This document shows, piece after piece, positions 1 through 11,818 of a DNA stretch of 64,000 nucleotides. The stretch comes from Geopsychrobacter electrodiphilus DSM 16401 (GTDB taxonomy: Bacteria > Desulfobacterota > Desulfuromonadia > Desulfuromonadales > Geopsychrobacteraceae): the NCBI RefSeq assembly GCF_000384395.1, contig NZ_ARWE01000001.1:3508501-3572500 (forward strand), read 5' to 3'. Numbering within the stretch: the stretch's first letter is position 1; every line of letters starts with the position of its first letter. The notes beneath the pieces were generated by a model. It searched no databases and was not told the DNA's origin. It was given only the letters and a program-made list of their open reading frames with translations. Position numbers and translations under genes: made by a program.

Positions 1-1
1 C

Positions 2-3238
<3,237 letters not shown>

Positions 3239-3290
3239 GAGACTGATTTTTGCGACAAGGGTTGAAAACAGAAAAGTTAACTGATTGGCA

Positions 3291-3452
3291 GGAGCCTGAC
3301 TGGTTTGACGAACCGTAGCGAGAAATTGGATTTTCGAGTCCTTATTTTCGGGAATTTGAGAGCGAATAGCACCGCTATTTGTCGAAAATTGGCGGAGATA
3401 AGGGCCGAAAAACCGGTTTCGCAGTAGGTTCTTGTTAAGCCAGACAGGTTCC
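3291..3452. repeat. Long imperfect inverted repeat between narG and narH
   Basis: The stretch folds back on itself over about 160 nt. The outer arms are GGAGCCTGACTGG (3291-3303) and CCAGACAGGTTCC (3440-3452), matching at 11 of 13 positions. Middle arms around 3331-3350 and 3389-3412 share TTTTCG and CCTTAT blocks, and AATAGC/GCTATT forms the tip near 3365-3380. This resembles a dispersed intergenic repeat or small non-autonomous element rather than a simple terminator, since no U-tract follows. Inside an operon it could stabilise narG mRNA or set the narG:narH ratio. A second stretch at 38540-38670 shares a GCTTAGCCAGAC-like end and may be related. Confidence 0.55.
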
Positions 3453-3471
3453 TAGACCAGGGAGAGATTTT

Positions 3472-4959
3472 ATGGATATTCGCGCACAGGTCTCATCGGT
3501 ATTTCACCTCGACAAGTGCATCGGTTGCCACACCTGCAGCATCGCCTGCAAGAACCTGTGGACCGACCGCCGCGGGAATGAATACATGTGGTGGAACAAC
3601 GTCGAAACCAAGCCCGGCACCGGCTACCCGACCAAATGGGAAGACCAGGAGAAATACAACGGCGGCTGGGAGCGGGTCGGTACTCAACTGCGCCTCAAAC
3701 AGGGGGGCAAAGCCGCGACCATCGGCAAGATCTTTCACAATCCTGACCTGCCGACCATGGACGACTACTACGAGCCGTTCACCTATAAGTACGCCGATCT
3801 GACCAATGCTCCGGCGGGGACCGATCAGCCGACCGCTCGCGCTGTATCAATGGTCAGCGGCAAGCCGATGAAAATCGAAGCCGGTCCCAACTGGGACGAT
3901 GACCTCTCCGGTTCAACAGTCTACGCCGCCAATGATCCCGGCGTCATCGAGCTGAGCGCAGAGCAGCAGCAGCAGCTGTTCACCATCGAGAAGATGGTGA
4001 TGTTCCACCTGCCGCGCATTTGTAATCACTGCAGCAACCCGGCCTGCGTCGCCAGTTGCCCCTCGGGCGCGATTTACAAGCGCGGTGAGGATGGCATCGT
4101 CCTGATCAATCAGGACAAGTGCCGCGGCTGGCGGATGTGCGTCTCGGCCTGCCCCTACAAGAAGACCTACTACGGCTGGAGCAGCGGCAAGTCGGAGAAA
4201 TGTATCCTCTGCTTCCCGCGTCAGGAGGCGGGTGAAGCCCCGGCCTGTTTCCATGCTTGCGTCGGCCGAATCCGCTACCTCGGCGTGCTGCTCTACGATG
4301 CCGATAAAATCGAAGAAACCGCCATGAAAGCCGATGGCGAACTGGCCGCCGCCCAGCGCGAAATGATCCTCGATCCCTTTGATCCACAGGTGCTCGCCGC
4401 GGCGCGCAAGGGGGGGATGGCCGAGCAGATTATCAAGGCGGCGCAGAAATCGCCGGTTTACAAGTTCGTCAAGGAGTGGGGGATCGCCCTGCCGCTCCAC
4501 CCCGAATTCCGCACCCTGCCAATGCTCTTCTACGTGCCGCCGCTGTTGCCGGTGCTCTCGACCGAACATCAGGGAACCCAGAAACTGGCAGATGATTTCT
4601 TCACCAGCCTCGAGCAGGCCCGCCTGCCGCTGATGTACCTGGCCGGGCTCTTTGCCGGTGGCAACGAGGAAGAGGTCAAGGCGGTCTATCGGCGCTTAAT
4701 CGCGGTGCGTATCCAGCGCCGGGCCGAAACCGTCGGTGACATGGCCGAGGCCGAGGTCGCCAAGGCAAGGGAACTGGCCGGTCTCGACAGCAAAACACTG
4801 GACGCCATCTACCGCATGACCAGCCTGACCCGCATCAAGGAGCGGATCCAGGTGCCGCCGATGCTGCGCGAGCAGGCGGTTGAGGCTGGGATGGATCCCG
4901 AAGAGTACAAGCAGTCGATGGGCTTCGGCAGCCGCAAAGCGCCGAAGAGACGGTGGTAA
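3472..4959 (+). CDS. narH: Respiratory nitrate reductase beta subunit NarH
   Basis: The iron-sulphur electron-transfer subunit linking NarI haems to NarG; 495 residues, the normal length. Four Cys clusters are visible: C16/C19/C22/C26 (CIGCHTCSIAC), C184/C187/C192/C196 (CNHCSNPACVASC), C217..C222..C226 and C244/C247 (CILC). In CRGWRMC, Trp220 replaces a Cys, the hallmark of the [3Fe-4S] cluster of NarH. A good Shine-Dalgarno (GGGAGA at 3460-3465) precedes the ATG. It is separated from narG by a fold-back repeat but is tightly linked to narJ downstream. Confidence 0.98.
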   Translation: MDIRAQVSSVFHLDKCIGCHTCSIACKNLWTDRRGNEYMWWNNVETKPGTGYPTKWEDQEKYNGGWERVGTQLRLKQGGKAATIGKIFHNPDLPTMDDYYEPFTYKYADLTNAPAGTDQPTARAVSMVSGKPMKIEAGPNWDDDLSGSTVYAANDPGVIELSAEQQQQLFTIEKMVMFHLPRICNHCSNPACVASCPSGAIYKRGEDGIVLINQDKCRGWRMCVSACPYKKTYYGWSSGKSEKCILCFPRQEAGEAPACFHACVGRIRYLGVLLYDADKIEETAMKADGELAAAQREMILDPFDPQVLAAARKGGMAEQIIKAAQKSPVYKFVKEWGIALPLHPEFRTLPMLFYVPPLLPVLSTEHQGTQKLADDFFTSLEQARLPLMYLAGLFAGGNEEEVKAVYRRLIAVRIQRRAETVGDMAEAEVAKARELAGLDSKTLDAIYRMTSLTRIKERIQVPPMLREQAVEAGMDPEEYKQSMGFGSRKAPKRRW

Positions 4960-4961
4960 TT

Positions 4962-5519
4962 ATGAATCTGGAACTCTGTCTTTCCTTCAGCAGACTGCTG
5001 AGCTATCCGAAAACTCAGGTCAAGACCCTTGCTGCCGACTGTTACCGGCAGCTGAAAGATTTTGACCCGCAGGCCGCGGTGGCCTTCGCCCCCTTTAGCA
5101 CTTTTATCGAGCAGCAGAAGCTGCCGCAGATCGAAGAGCTCTATACCTCGGCCTTTGACCTGCAGGCGCTCAGCTTTCCCTACGTCGGCTACCAGCTATG
5201 CGGCGAAAGTCAGGCGCGCACGATGTTTTTGATGAAGCTGCAGGAGATCTACACTCAGCAGAATTTCTCCTCTGAGGGTGAGCTGCCCGACCACCTGAGC
5301 GTCATGCTGCGCTTCATCGGCACAGTCCCCGACCCACAGGGGAATCAAGAGATCATTCGCGATGGGCTGTTGCCAGCGCTGGAGAAAATTATTCAGGGGA
5401 TCGAAAACCAACAACACCCCTACCGCCAGCTGCTGGTGTCCCTGCAGACCTATCTGACCAACCTTATCGCAACTGAACTGCCTGAAAGCGCACCGCAGAA
5501 GGAGGTATCCCATGGCTGA
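4962..5519 (+). CDS. narJ: Nitrate reductase assembly chaperone NarJ
   Basis: Cytoplasmic chaperone (TorD/NarJ type) that holds NarG until the molybdenum cofactor is inserted; 185 residues. The helical N-terminal NLELCLSFSRLLSYP and central QALSFPYVGYQLCGES are typical of the family. The ATG at 4962, 2 bp after the narH stop, is preferred over an in-frame GTG at 4953 that overlaps narH. It overlaps narI by 8 bp, so translation is probably coupled. The function rests on position and family resemblance; no enzymatic motif is expected. Confidence 0.93.
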   Translation: MNLELCLSFSRLLSYPKTQVKTLAADCYRQLKDFDPQAAVAFAPFSTFIEQQKLPQIEELYTSAFDLQALSFPYVGYQLCGESQARTMFLMKLQEIYTQQNFSSEGELPDHLSVMLRFIGTVPDPQGNQEIIRDGLLPALEKIIQGIENQQHPYRQLLVSLQTYLTNLIATELPESAPQKEVSHG

Positions 5520-6189
5520 TCTGATCCTGTTCGGCGTCTTTCCCTATGTCGCGATAGCTCTGGCGATCGGGGTCGGCATCTACCGCTACTGCATCGACCG
5601 CTACTCTTACTCTTCGCAGTCTTCACAGTTTCTCGAGAGCCGCGCGCTCTTCTGGGGCTCGATCCCCTGGCACTACGCGATTCTGCTGATTCTGATCGCG
5701 CATTTTCTGGCCTTTCTGGTCCCGGCCGGTTGGGGCGCTCTGCTCGGTTCACCGGCGCGCCTGGTCTTGCTCGAAATCACCGGCATGGCGCTCGGCATCA
5801 CCACCCTGATTGCGCTGGTGATTCTGATCTTCCGCCGCATCATCAACTCGCGTATCAACGCCGTGACCAGCAGTATCGACTGGCTACTGCTTTTCGTACT
5901 TCTGCTGCAAGTTGGCACCGGGGTCTATATCGCCATCAGCCTGCGCTGGGGCGGCGTCTGGTATGTCCACACCATTTCCCCCTGGCTCTGGTCGCTGGTC
6001 AAACTCGATCCGCAAATCAGCTATCTGGCGAACATGCCATGGATCGTCCAACTGCATGCGGTCAACGCCTTTCTGCTGGTGGCGATCTTTCCCTTTTCAC
6101 GTCTGGTACACGTGGTCAGCATCCCCCTCGGCTATCTAGGTCGTCCCTACCAGGTCGTGGTCTGGTATCGCCAGCGCCGCAGTAGCTGA
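5512..6189 (+). CDS. narI: Respiratory nitrate reductase gamma subunit NarI (cytochrome b)
   Basis: Membrane dihaem cytochrome b that oxidises quinol and anchors NarGH to the inner membrane; 225 residues with five hydrophobic segments. Candidate haem ligands are H54, H64, H182 and H200; the 18-residue spacing of the last pair and 10-residue spacing of the first equal those of E. coli NarI (56/66 and 187/205). A GGAGGT Shine-Dalgarno (5501-5506) lies inside the end of narJ and the genes overlap by 8 bp. It completes a canonical GHJI set. Confidence 0.97.
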   Translation: MADLILFGVFPYVAIALAIGVGIYRYCIDRYSYSSQSSQFLESRALFWGSIPWHYAILLILIAHFLAFLVPAGWGALLGSPARLVLLEITGMALGITTLIALVILIFRRIINSRINAVTSSIDWLLLFVLLLQVGTGVYIAISLRWGGVWYVHTISPWLWSLVKLDPQISYLANMPWIVQLHAVNAFLLVAIFPFSRLVHVVSIPLGYLGRPYQVVVWYRQRRSS

Positions 6190-6254
6190 AGATCAGTTTT
6201 CTCAGGGGAATGAGGCTCCCTTTACTCTGAATTCAGACCGAAAAGGTTTTCTTT

Positions 6255-7781
6255 ATGATGGAACAAAAGGCGACGGCCACTTCGCACAAGATGCTGTTTC
6301 TCAACACCCTGGCCTTTACCGTCTGCTTCGCCGCCTGGATGTTCAACGGCGTGTTGGTGACCTTTCTGGCCGATAATCAGATCTTCAACTGGGGACCCAT
6401 TGAGATCGGCTGGCTGATGGGGATTCCGGTGTTGACCGGTTCGCTGTTCCGTCTGCCGGCCGGGATGCTGACCGACAAGTTCGGCGGCAAGCCGGTCTAC
6501 GGCACGCTGCTGTTTATCTGCGCCATCCCCATGTACCTGCTGTCGTACGCCGACAGCTTCACGACCTTCGCCCTGTGCAGCTTCGGCTTCGGCCTGGCCG
6601 GGGTCAGCTTTTCGATCGGCATCGCCTTCTCCTCGGTCTGGTACCCACGCGAACGTCAGGGCACGGCGCTGGGGATCTTCGGCGCCGGCAACGCCGGTGC
6701 CGCCCTGACCACCATGTTTGCCCCGACCCTGCTCTACCATCTGACCAGCAACGGCGCCAACCTTGAGGGCTGGCGGCAGTTGCCGACCTACTACGCCATG
6801 GTGCTCGCCGCCATGGGAGTGATCTTCTTTCTCTTCGCCGAGAACAAAAAACCGGCCTCGTCAACCAAAACCTTCACCCAGATGCTGACGCCCTTAAAAA
6901 ATGTGCGGGTCTGGCGTTTCGGGCTCTATTACTTCCTGGTCTTCGGTTGCTTCGTCGCCTTCTCCCAATGGCTGGTCCCCTACTTCGTCAATGTCTATTA
7001 CCTGCCGCTGGTCACTGCCGGACTCTTTGCCTCGGCCTTCAGCCTCCCATCCGGGGTGATCCGGGCGCTGGGCGGCTGGCTCTCCGACAGGTTCGGCGGC
7101 CGCTCTGTCATGTACTGGGTGCTGGGCGCCTCGGTCCTTATCAGCTTTCTGGTGACCGTGCCGAAGATGGAAGTCTACTCCCCTGGCCGCGGCGTCATGG
7201 CGGGCAAAGGCGGAATCGTCACGGCGGTCAGCGCCCAATCGATCAGCGTCGGTGACCGGGTCTACAAGCTGAAGCTCAAGCCCCAGGATCTTGGAACCTT
7301 CGACGACAAAATGCTGATCCTGCCGACCAAGCAGGCCTGGCAGGAAGCGGCGGTCGAGGTCGGACAGACGGTGAAGAAGAAGGAGCTGCTGGCCAAGGGG
7401 GTGACGCGCATCTTCTTTCAGGCCAACGTCTGGATCTTCGCCATCCTCATCATCCTGCTCGGCAGCACCTGGGGTATCGGCAAGGCTGCCGTTTACAAGC
7501 TGATTCCTGATTATTTTCCCGATGAGGTCGGGGTGGTCGGCGGCATGGTCGGCGTGCTCGGGGGCTTGGGTGGTTTCTTCTGCCCGATCATCTTCGGTTA
7601 TCTGCTGGAATATACCGGGCTCTGGAGCAGCTGCTGGATCTTCATGTGCGGGCTGTCACTGGTCTGCCTGCTCTGGATGCACCTCACAGTCAGTAAACTG
7701 ATGAAAGAAAAACACCCGAAAGATATGAAAAAGATCGAGCGAGATAAGCATAAAATCATCGGAGAAGCCCTCAAGGAGTAA
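6255..7781 (+). CDS. narK: NarK-type nitrate/nitrite transporter with a soluble insert
   Basis: Major facilitator superfamily transporter, probably importing nitrate or exchanging it with nitrite for the reductase encoded upstream; 508 residues. N-terminal helices carry the NarK-like FRLPAGMLTDKFGG loop (cytoplasmic MFS motif) and SFSIGIAFSSVWYP; the C-terminal half has GIGKAAVYKLIPDYFP..VGVVGGMVG. Between two helices, at about residues 302-390, sits an extra hydrophilic stretch of roughly 80 residues. Its pattern (GGIVTAVSAQSISVGDRV ... VEVGQTVKKKELLAKG) resembles lipoyl/biotinyl-type beta barrels, but I see no AMKM-type modification site. Ordinary NarK proteins lack this. Two ATGs (6255, 6258) are possible. 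It is followed 5 bp later by a second transporter. Confidence 0.92.
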   Translation: MMEQKATATSHKMLFLNTLAFTVCFAAWMFNGVLVTFLADNQIFNWGPIEIGWLMGIPVLTGSLFRLPAGMLTDKFGGKPVYGTLLFICAIPMYLLSYADSFTTFALCSFGFGLAGVSFSIGIAFSSVWYPRERQGTALGIFGAGNAGAALTTMFAPTLLYHLTSNGANLEGWRQLPTYYAMVLAAMGVIFFLFAENKKPASSTKTFTQMLTPLKNVRVWRFGLYYFLVFGCFVAFSQWLVPYFVNVYYLPLVTAGLFASAFSLPSGVIRALGGWLSDRFGGRSVMYWVLGASVLISFLVTVPKMEVYSPGRGVMAGKGGIVTAVSAQSISVGDRVYKLKLKPQDLGTFDDKMLILPTKQAWQEAAVEVGQTVKKKELLAKGVTRIFFQANVWIFAILIILLGSTWGIGKAAVYKLIPDYFPDEVGVVGGMVGVLGGLGGFFCPIIFGYLLEYTGLWSSCWIFMCGLSLVCLLWMHLTVSKLMKEKHPKDMKKIERDKHKIIGEALKE

Positions 7782-7786
7782 TAACT

Positions 7787-9391
7787 ATGTCGATCAATCT
7801 GGAAAAATGGGATGTCGAGGACGAGAAGTTCTGGGAATCCGAAGGCAAGAAGATTGCCAACCGCAACCTGTGGATTTCGATCCCCAGCCTGCTCTGCGGC
7901 TTCGCCGTCTGGCTCTACTGGGGGATCATCACGGTACAGATGATCAACCTCGGCTACCCCTTCAGCCAGTCGCAGCTCTTCACCCTGTCGGCGATTGCCG
8001 GTCTGACCGGCGCGACCCTGCGTATTCCGAGTTCGTTCCTGATCCGCATCGCCGGTGGCCGCAACACTATTTTCTTTACCACCGCCCTGCTGATGATCCC
8101 GGCGGTCGGCACCGGTATAGCGCTGCAGAACATCAACACCCCGATTGAGGTCTACTACCTGCTCGCCCTGCTCTCCGGGTTCGGCGGCGGCAACTTCGCC
8201 TCATCGATGTCGAACATCAGCTTCTTCTTCCCGAAGAAGGTCCAGGGGACCTCCCTCGGCCTGAATGCCGGCTTGGGGAACTTCGGCGTCACCACCATGC
8301 AGATTCTGATTCCGCTGTCCATGACCTTCGGCCTGTTCGGCGGCAAGTCACAGACCCTGATCAACACCAGCGGCACCTTGATCGGCAAAATCCCGGCGGG
8401 GACCGAGACCTACATCCATAATGCCGGGTATATCTGGCTGATCCTGCTGATCCCCCTGGCCTTTGCCGGCTACTTCGGCATGAACAACATCAAAACCAAG
8501 ACGGTCACCCCCAACCTGAGCTCAACCGGCAAGTCCTTCGCCATGATCACCGGACTGCTGCTCATCGCCTTTGTTACCGCCGTGGCCGGACTCTATCTGA
8601 TGTTGCCCCCACCTATCGGGCTCGGACTGCTGAGCAAGTGGATCGTGTTGCCGCTGGTGATCGCCGCCACGGTCTACGGCATGAAATACCTGACCAGCGG
8701 CGGACTGCGTGAAAACCTCGACCGCCAGTACAAGATCTTCAACAACAAGCACACCTGGGCCATGACCATCATCTACACCATGACCTTCGGTTCCTTCATC
8801 GGCTACTCGGCGGCCTTCGCGCTGTCGATCAAGGTTATCTTCGGCTTCTCGCACATCATGACCGCTGGCGTCATGACCCATAACACCATCAACCCCAACG
8901 GTCCCAGCGCCCTGATGTTCGCCTGGATGGGTCCCTTCATCGGCGCGCTGATCCGCCCGGTCGGCGGCAAGATCGCCGACAAGCTGGGCGGCGCCATCGT
9001 CACCCAGTGGGTTTCGATCGTGATGATCGTCTCGGCCCTCGGCTGCGCCTATTTCATGAAGGCAGCCTACGCCTCCGCCACCCCGGAGACGGTCTTCGTC
9101 CCCTTTTTGATCCTGTTCATCATCCTCTTCGCCGCGACCGGTGTCGGCAACGGCTCGACCTTCCGCTCGGTGGCGATGATCTTCAACGCCGAACAAGCCG
9201 GCCCAGTCTTGGGTTGGACCTCGGCGGTCGCCGCCTACGGCGCTTTTATCATCCCCAAGGTCTTCGGCGAACAGATCAAGGCCACCACCCCCGAAAATGC
9301 CCTCTACGGCTTCGCGATTTTCTACTTCGTCTGCCTGGTGCTAAACTGGTGGTTCTACACGCGCAAAGGCGCCTACATCCAGAACCCGTAA
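7787..9391 (+). CDS. narK: NarK-type nitrate/nitrite transporter (second copy)
   Basis: A second MFS nitrate/nitrite transporter, 534 residues, with a short N-terminal cytoplasmic extension. The first conserved Arg sits in LRIPSSFLIRIAGGRN and the nitrate-signature Gly-rich segments are GNFASSMSNISFFFPK and GLNAGLGNFGV; a second signature is seen in the C-terminal half (GVGNGSTFRSVAMIF). It has no soluble insert, in contrast with the upstream copy. Two different NarKs beside one reductase is a common arrangement in which one may act as nitrate/proton symporter and the other as nitrate/nitrite antiporter; which is which cannot be read from sequence alone. Confidence 0.95.
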   Translation: MSINLEKWDVEDEKFWESEGKKIANRNLWISIPSLLCGFAVWLYWGIITVQMINLGYPFSQSQLFTLSAIAGLTGATLRIPSSFLIRIAGGRNTIFFTTALLMIPAVGTGIALQNINTPIEVYYLLALLSGFGGGNFASSMSNISFFFPKKVQGTSLGLNAGLGNFGVTTMQILIPLSMTFGLFGGKSQTLINTSGTLIGKIPAGTETYIHNAGYIWLILLIPLAFAGYFGMNNIKTKTVTPNLSSTGKSFAMITGLLLIAFVTAVAGLYLMLPPPIGLGLLSKWIVLPLVIAATVYGMKYLTSGGLRENLDRQYKIFNNKHTWAMTIIYTMTFGSFIGYSAAFALSIKVIFGFSHIMTAGVMTHNTINPNGPSALMFAWMGPFIGALIRPVGGKIADKLGGAIVTQWVSIVMIVSALGCAYFMKAAYASATPETVFVPFLILFIILFAATGVGNGSTFRSVAMIFNAEQAGPVLGWTSAVAAYGAFIIPKVFGEQIKATTPENALYGFAIFYFVCLVLNWWFYTRKGAYIQNP

Positions 9392-9401
9392 AAGCTAAAG
9401 A

Positions 9402-9427
9402 GACAGGCTCCGCCGTTGGTGCCTGTC
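9402..9427 (+). terminator. Hairpin after the second narK
   Basis: GACAGGC (9402-9408) and GCCTGTC (9421-9427) form a 7-bp stem closing a 12-nt loop. There is no clear U-run, so it may be an attenuator or mRNA-end stabiliser between the nar genes and the PAS gene rather than a strong terminator. Confidence 0.4.
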
Positions 9428-9447
9428 CCCCTTTCAGAGGAGAATCC

Positions 9448-9870
9448 ATGTTTCCCGAAAAACTCAGCCAACAGATCATCCAAAACGCCCCCGATGCCAT
9501 TTTGTATGTCGACAGCAAAGGTTTGATCCAGCACTGGAACCAAGGCTCCGAGCGCATCTTTGGTTTTACCGCCAGCGAGGCGGTCGGGCAGTCCCTCGAC
9601 ATTATCATCCCCGAAAAGCTGCGCGGCAGGCACTGGGAAGGCTATTACAAGGTCATGGCCAGCGGCGAGTCCCGCTACGGCACCGAGCTGCTTTCCGTCC
9701 CGGCTTTGCATCGCGATGGCCAGCGGCTGTCGGTCGATTTCAGCATCATAATGTTGAAAGATGACCAGGGAAAAGTCACGGGGATCGCGTCGCTCATGCG
9801 CGACGTGACCGCCCAGCGCCAGAAGGAGAAAGAGTTGCGGGAAAGGATAGCTGCACTGGAAGGGCAATAA
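9448..9870 (+). CDS. Small stand-alone PAS-domain protein
   Basis: A 140-residue cytoplasmic protein made almost entirely of one PAS domain (YVDSKGLIQHWNQGSERIFGF, then PEKLRGRHWEGY and the C-terminal PAC part IASLMRDVTAQRQKEKELRERI) ending in a short helix. There is no kinase, cyclase or DNA-binding output domain. The start ATG at 9448 has an AGAGGAGAA Shine-Dalgarno. Its location directly behind the nitrate genes suggests a sensory or ligand-binding role in nitrate respiration, but this is inference; many such PAS proteins bind haem, flavin or small acids. Confidence 0.85.
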   Translation: MFPEKLSQQIIQNAPDAILYVDSKGLIQHWNQGSERIFGFTASEAVGQSLDIIIPEKLRGRHWEGYYKVMASGESRYGTELLSVPALHRDGQRLSVDFSIIMLKDDQGKVTGIASLMRDVTAQRQKEKELRERIAALEGQ

Positions 9871-10230
9871 TGTTAAATGACATTCTGTCCTGAGCCACGG
9901 TGTTTAATTTAAAGTGGACATCCATTTATCAATTAGCAGGTATTAAATTTTATACTTGAGTAGGATTTTAAACAGGCGGGCAATCCCCACTAAGGACGCG
10001 AAAATGGATACATTTTCAGTGGGCAAGTGCAAGAGGAGGAATCTGTTCAAGAGGTTCATCTGGACGGTTGATGCTTTTGGACGCTTAACCCTTCTGGCTA
10101 CCTGGCCCGGCAGAACAACGCCTGAGATAATCTACGCATCACCCATAATCCACACAACAAACAGGGCGACCCATGGGTCGCCCTGTTTGTTGTCTTATCT
10201 CGATTTGGCTAACCAGCAAACGGACGGTGC
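9871..10230. other. Intergenic stretch of about 360 bp
   Basis: No convincing gene. A short open frame (about 97 codons) is present but has no Shine-Dalgarno, no recognisable family and would run through the palindrome and into the 3' end of cstA. The left part (9890-9960) is AT-rich. The only clear element is the 40-bp palindrome at 10154-10193. Confidence 0.6.
10154..10193. terminator. Perfect 40-bp palindrome, likely bidirectional terminator
   Basis: The sequence is self-complementary over 20 bp per arm, centred between 10173 and 10174 on CCATGG, with arms containing CAAACAGGGCGACC. It lies between the convergent PAS gene (plus) and cstA (minus), 38 bp past the cstA stop codon. The arm ends are A/T-rich (ACAAC/GTTGT), giving a modest U-rich tail in both directions, which suits a shared terminator. 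Confidence 0.75.
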
Positions 10231-11661
10231 TTATTCCGCTTCGGCCTGAAGCTCGTCGCTCTCAATCTCGCAGCCGCTGAAACGGATCATGAAGGCTGCG
10301 AAGCTGGCGGCGGCAACCAGCAGTCCGACGACCGATGCAACCTGCAGCGACAGCCCGAAACCGATCTTGGCATAGGCCAGGTAGGTGGCGGCGACGGCGG
10401 TCATGAAGGTCGCCGGGATGGTGCCGATCCAGTGGTTGCGGCCATGCCGGATCATGTAAGCTGCGCCGGCCCAGAGCACGATGGTCGCCAGGGTCTGGTT
10501 GGCCCAGCCGAAATAACGCCAGATCACGCCGAATTCGGCCTGCGAAATGATGATCCCGACGATGAACAGCGGGATCGCCAGCAGCAGCCGCTTGGCCATG
10601 GATTTCTGCTCAAAATTGAAAGTGTCGGCAATAATCAGTCGCGCGCTGCGGAAAGCCGTATCCCCGGAAGAGATCGGCAGGATGATAACCCCGATGATCG
10701 CCATCAGCCCACCGATCGGGCCGAGCAGGGTGGTGGAGATTTCATTGACCACCGCCGCCGGGCCGCCGTGGCTGAGCGCCACCCCCAGCGCATCGGAGCC
10801 ATGATAAAAGGCTATGCCGAGAGTCGCCCAGATCAGGGCGATGACCCCTTCACCGATCATTGTCCCGTAAAAGAGCTTACGCCCGTCACGCTCGTTGCCG
10901 ACACAGCGGGCCATCAACGGCGACTGGGTGGCGTGAAAACCACTGACCGCGCCACAGGCGATAGTGATGAACATCAGCGGCCACATCGGTAACCCCTTGG
11001 GATGCAGGTTGGCCAGGGTCATCTGCGGGAACAGATCATACCCCTGATAGAGCAGAGCGCTGGTCAGGCCGACAGCCATGAAGATCAGGATCGCGCCGAA
11101 CAGCGGATAGATGCGGCCGATGATCTGGTTGATCGGCAGAATGGTTGCCAGGAAATAGTAGCCGAAGATGAGAACAACCCAGACCGGCACCGACAGCGGC
11201 GAAAGCTTGGCCAGCAGACCCGCCGGGCCGACGACAAAGACCACCCCGACCAGCAGCAGCAGGATAATGGAGAAGACACGCATGAACTGCTTGAAGCCGT
11301 TGCCGAGCTGATAACCGACCACGTCGGGGATACTCTTGCCGCCATGGCGGATCGAGAGCATCCCGGAGAAATAGTCATGCACAGCGCCGCCGAAGATGCA
11401 GCCGAAGACAATCCACAAGAGGGCGGCAGGACCGTAGAGCGCGCCGAGGATCGGGCCGAAGATCGGGCCGAGTCCGGCAATATTGAGCAGCTGAATCAGG
11501 TAGATTTTGCGCGGCGACATCTCGACATAATCGACGCCGTCGGCCATGGTTTTTGCCGGGGTCAAACGGTTCGGTTGCGGGCCGAAGGCGCGGTCGACAA
11601 TCTTGCCGTAGACGAAGTAGCCGACGATCAGGGCGGCCACGCAGGAAAAGAAATACAACAT
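10231..11661 (-). CDS. cstA: CstA/BtsT-family peptide or pyruvate transporter
   Basis: Multi-helix inner-membrane transporter of the carbon starvation (CstA) family; E. coli members CstA and BtsT (YjiY) take up pyruvate and peptides. The 476 residues include the family core GPIFGPILGALYGPAALLWI, GAVHDYFSGMLSIRHGGKS and PISSGDTAFRSARLI. It is shorter than the ~700-residue E. coli proteins, as in other short CstA homologues. The start ATG at 11661 is chosen over an in-frame upstream ATG at 11715 because GGAGG lies 7 nt before it. The next genes upstream on the same strand encode a BtsS/BtsR-like pair, the same partnership that controls btsT in E. coli, supporting pyruvate as substrate. Confidence 0.92.
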   Translation of the reverse strand: MLYFFSCVAALIVGYFVYGKIVDRAFGPQPNRLTPAKTMADGVDYVEMSPRKIYLIQLLNIAGLGPIFGPILGALYGPAALLWIVFGCIFGGAVHDYFSGMLSIRHGGKSIPDVVGYQLGNGFKQFMRVFSIILLLLVGVVFVVGPAGLLAKLSPLSVPVWVVLIFGYYFLATILPINQIIGRIYPLFGAILIFMAVGLTSALLYQGYDLFPQMTLANLHPKGLPMWPLMFITIACGAVSGFHATQSPLMARCVGNERDGRKLFYGTMIGEGVIALIWATLGIAFYHGSDALGVALSHGGPAAVVNEISTTLLGPIGGLMAIIGVIILPISSGDTAFRSARLIIADTFNFEQKSMAKRLLLAIPLFIVGIIISQAEFGVIWRYFGWANQTLATIVLWAGAAYMIRHGRNHWIGTIPATFMTAVAATYLAYAKIGFGLSLQVASVVGLLVAAASFAAFMIRFSGCEIESDELQAEAE

Positions 11662-11733
11662 AAAAAAACCTCCATCCGTTTGAGTTTGGCCAAAAGTAAG
11701 CATTTCTTCGGTCAAATAAAATAGCGGATGGGG

Positions 11734-11762
11734 TCAACGGTCGGATCTCGAAAGTGACCGGC
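11734..11762 (-). promoter_or_regulatory. Candidate LytTR (BtsR-like) direct repeat before cstA
   Basis: On the minus strand GCCGGTCA, 13 bp, ACCGTTGA gives two half-sites 21 bp apart, the spacing used by E. coli BtsR. The match to ACC(A/G)CT is imperfect. A TTGACC direct repeat with 22-bp period (11710-11715 and 11732-11737) overlaps it. It is weaker than the sites at 52808 and 55356. Confidence 0.3.
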
Positions 11763-11818
11763 GGTCTGGAGCAGGTGACAGGTTTTAAGGGGGAAGAATC
11801 AAGACAAGCTGGCGATCC

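Noticed and set aside
7159-7425. Frameshift or chimera in the first narK
   Set aside because: The frame is continuous and codon usage is ordinary on both sides; the segment is better read as an inserted domain.
9956-10249. A 97-codon frame after the PAS gene
   Set aside because: No ribosome site, no family, runs through a palindrome into the end of the convergent cstA gene.
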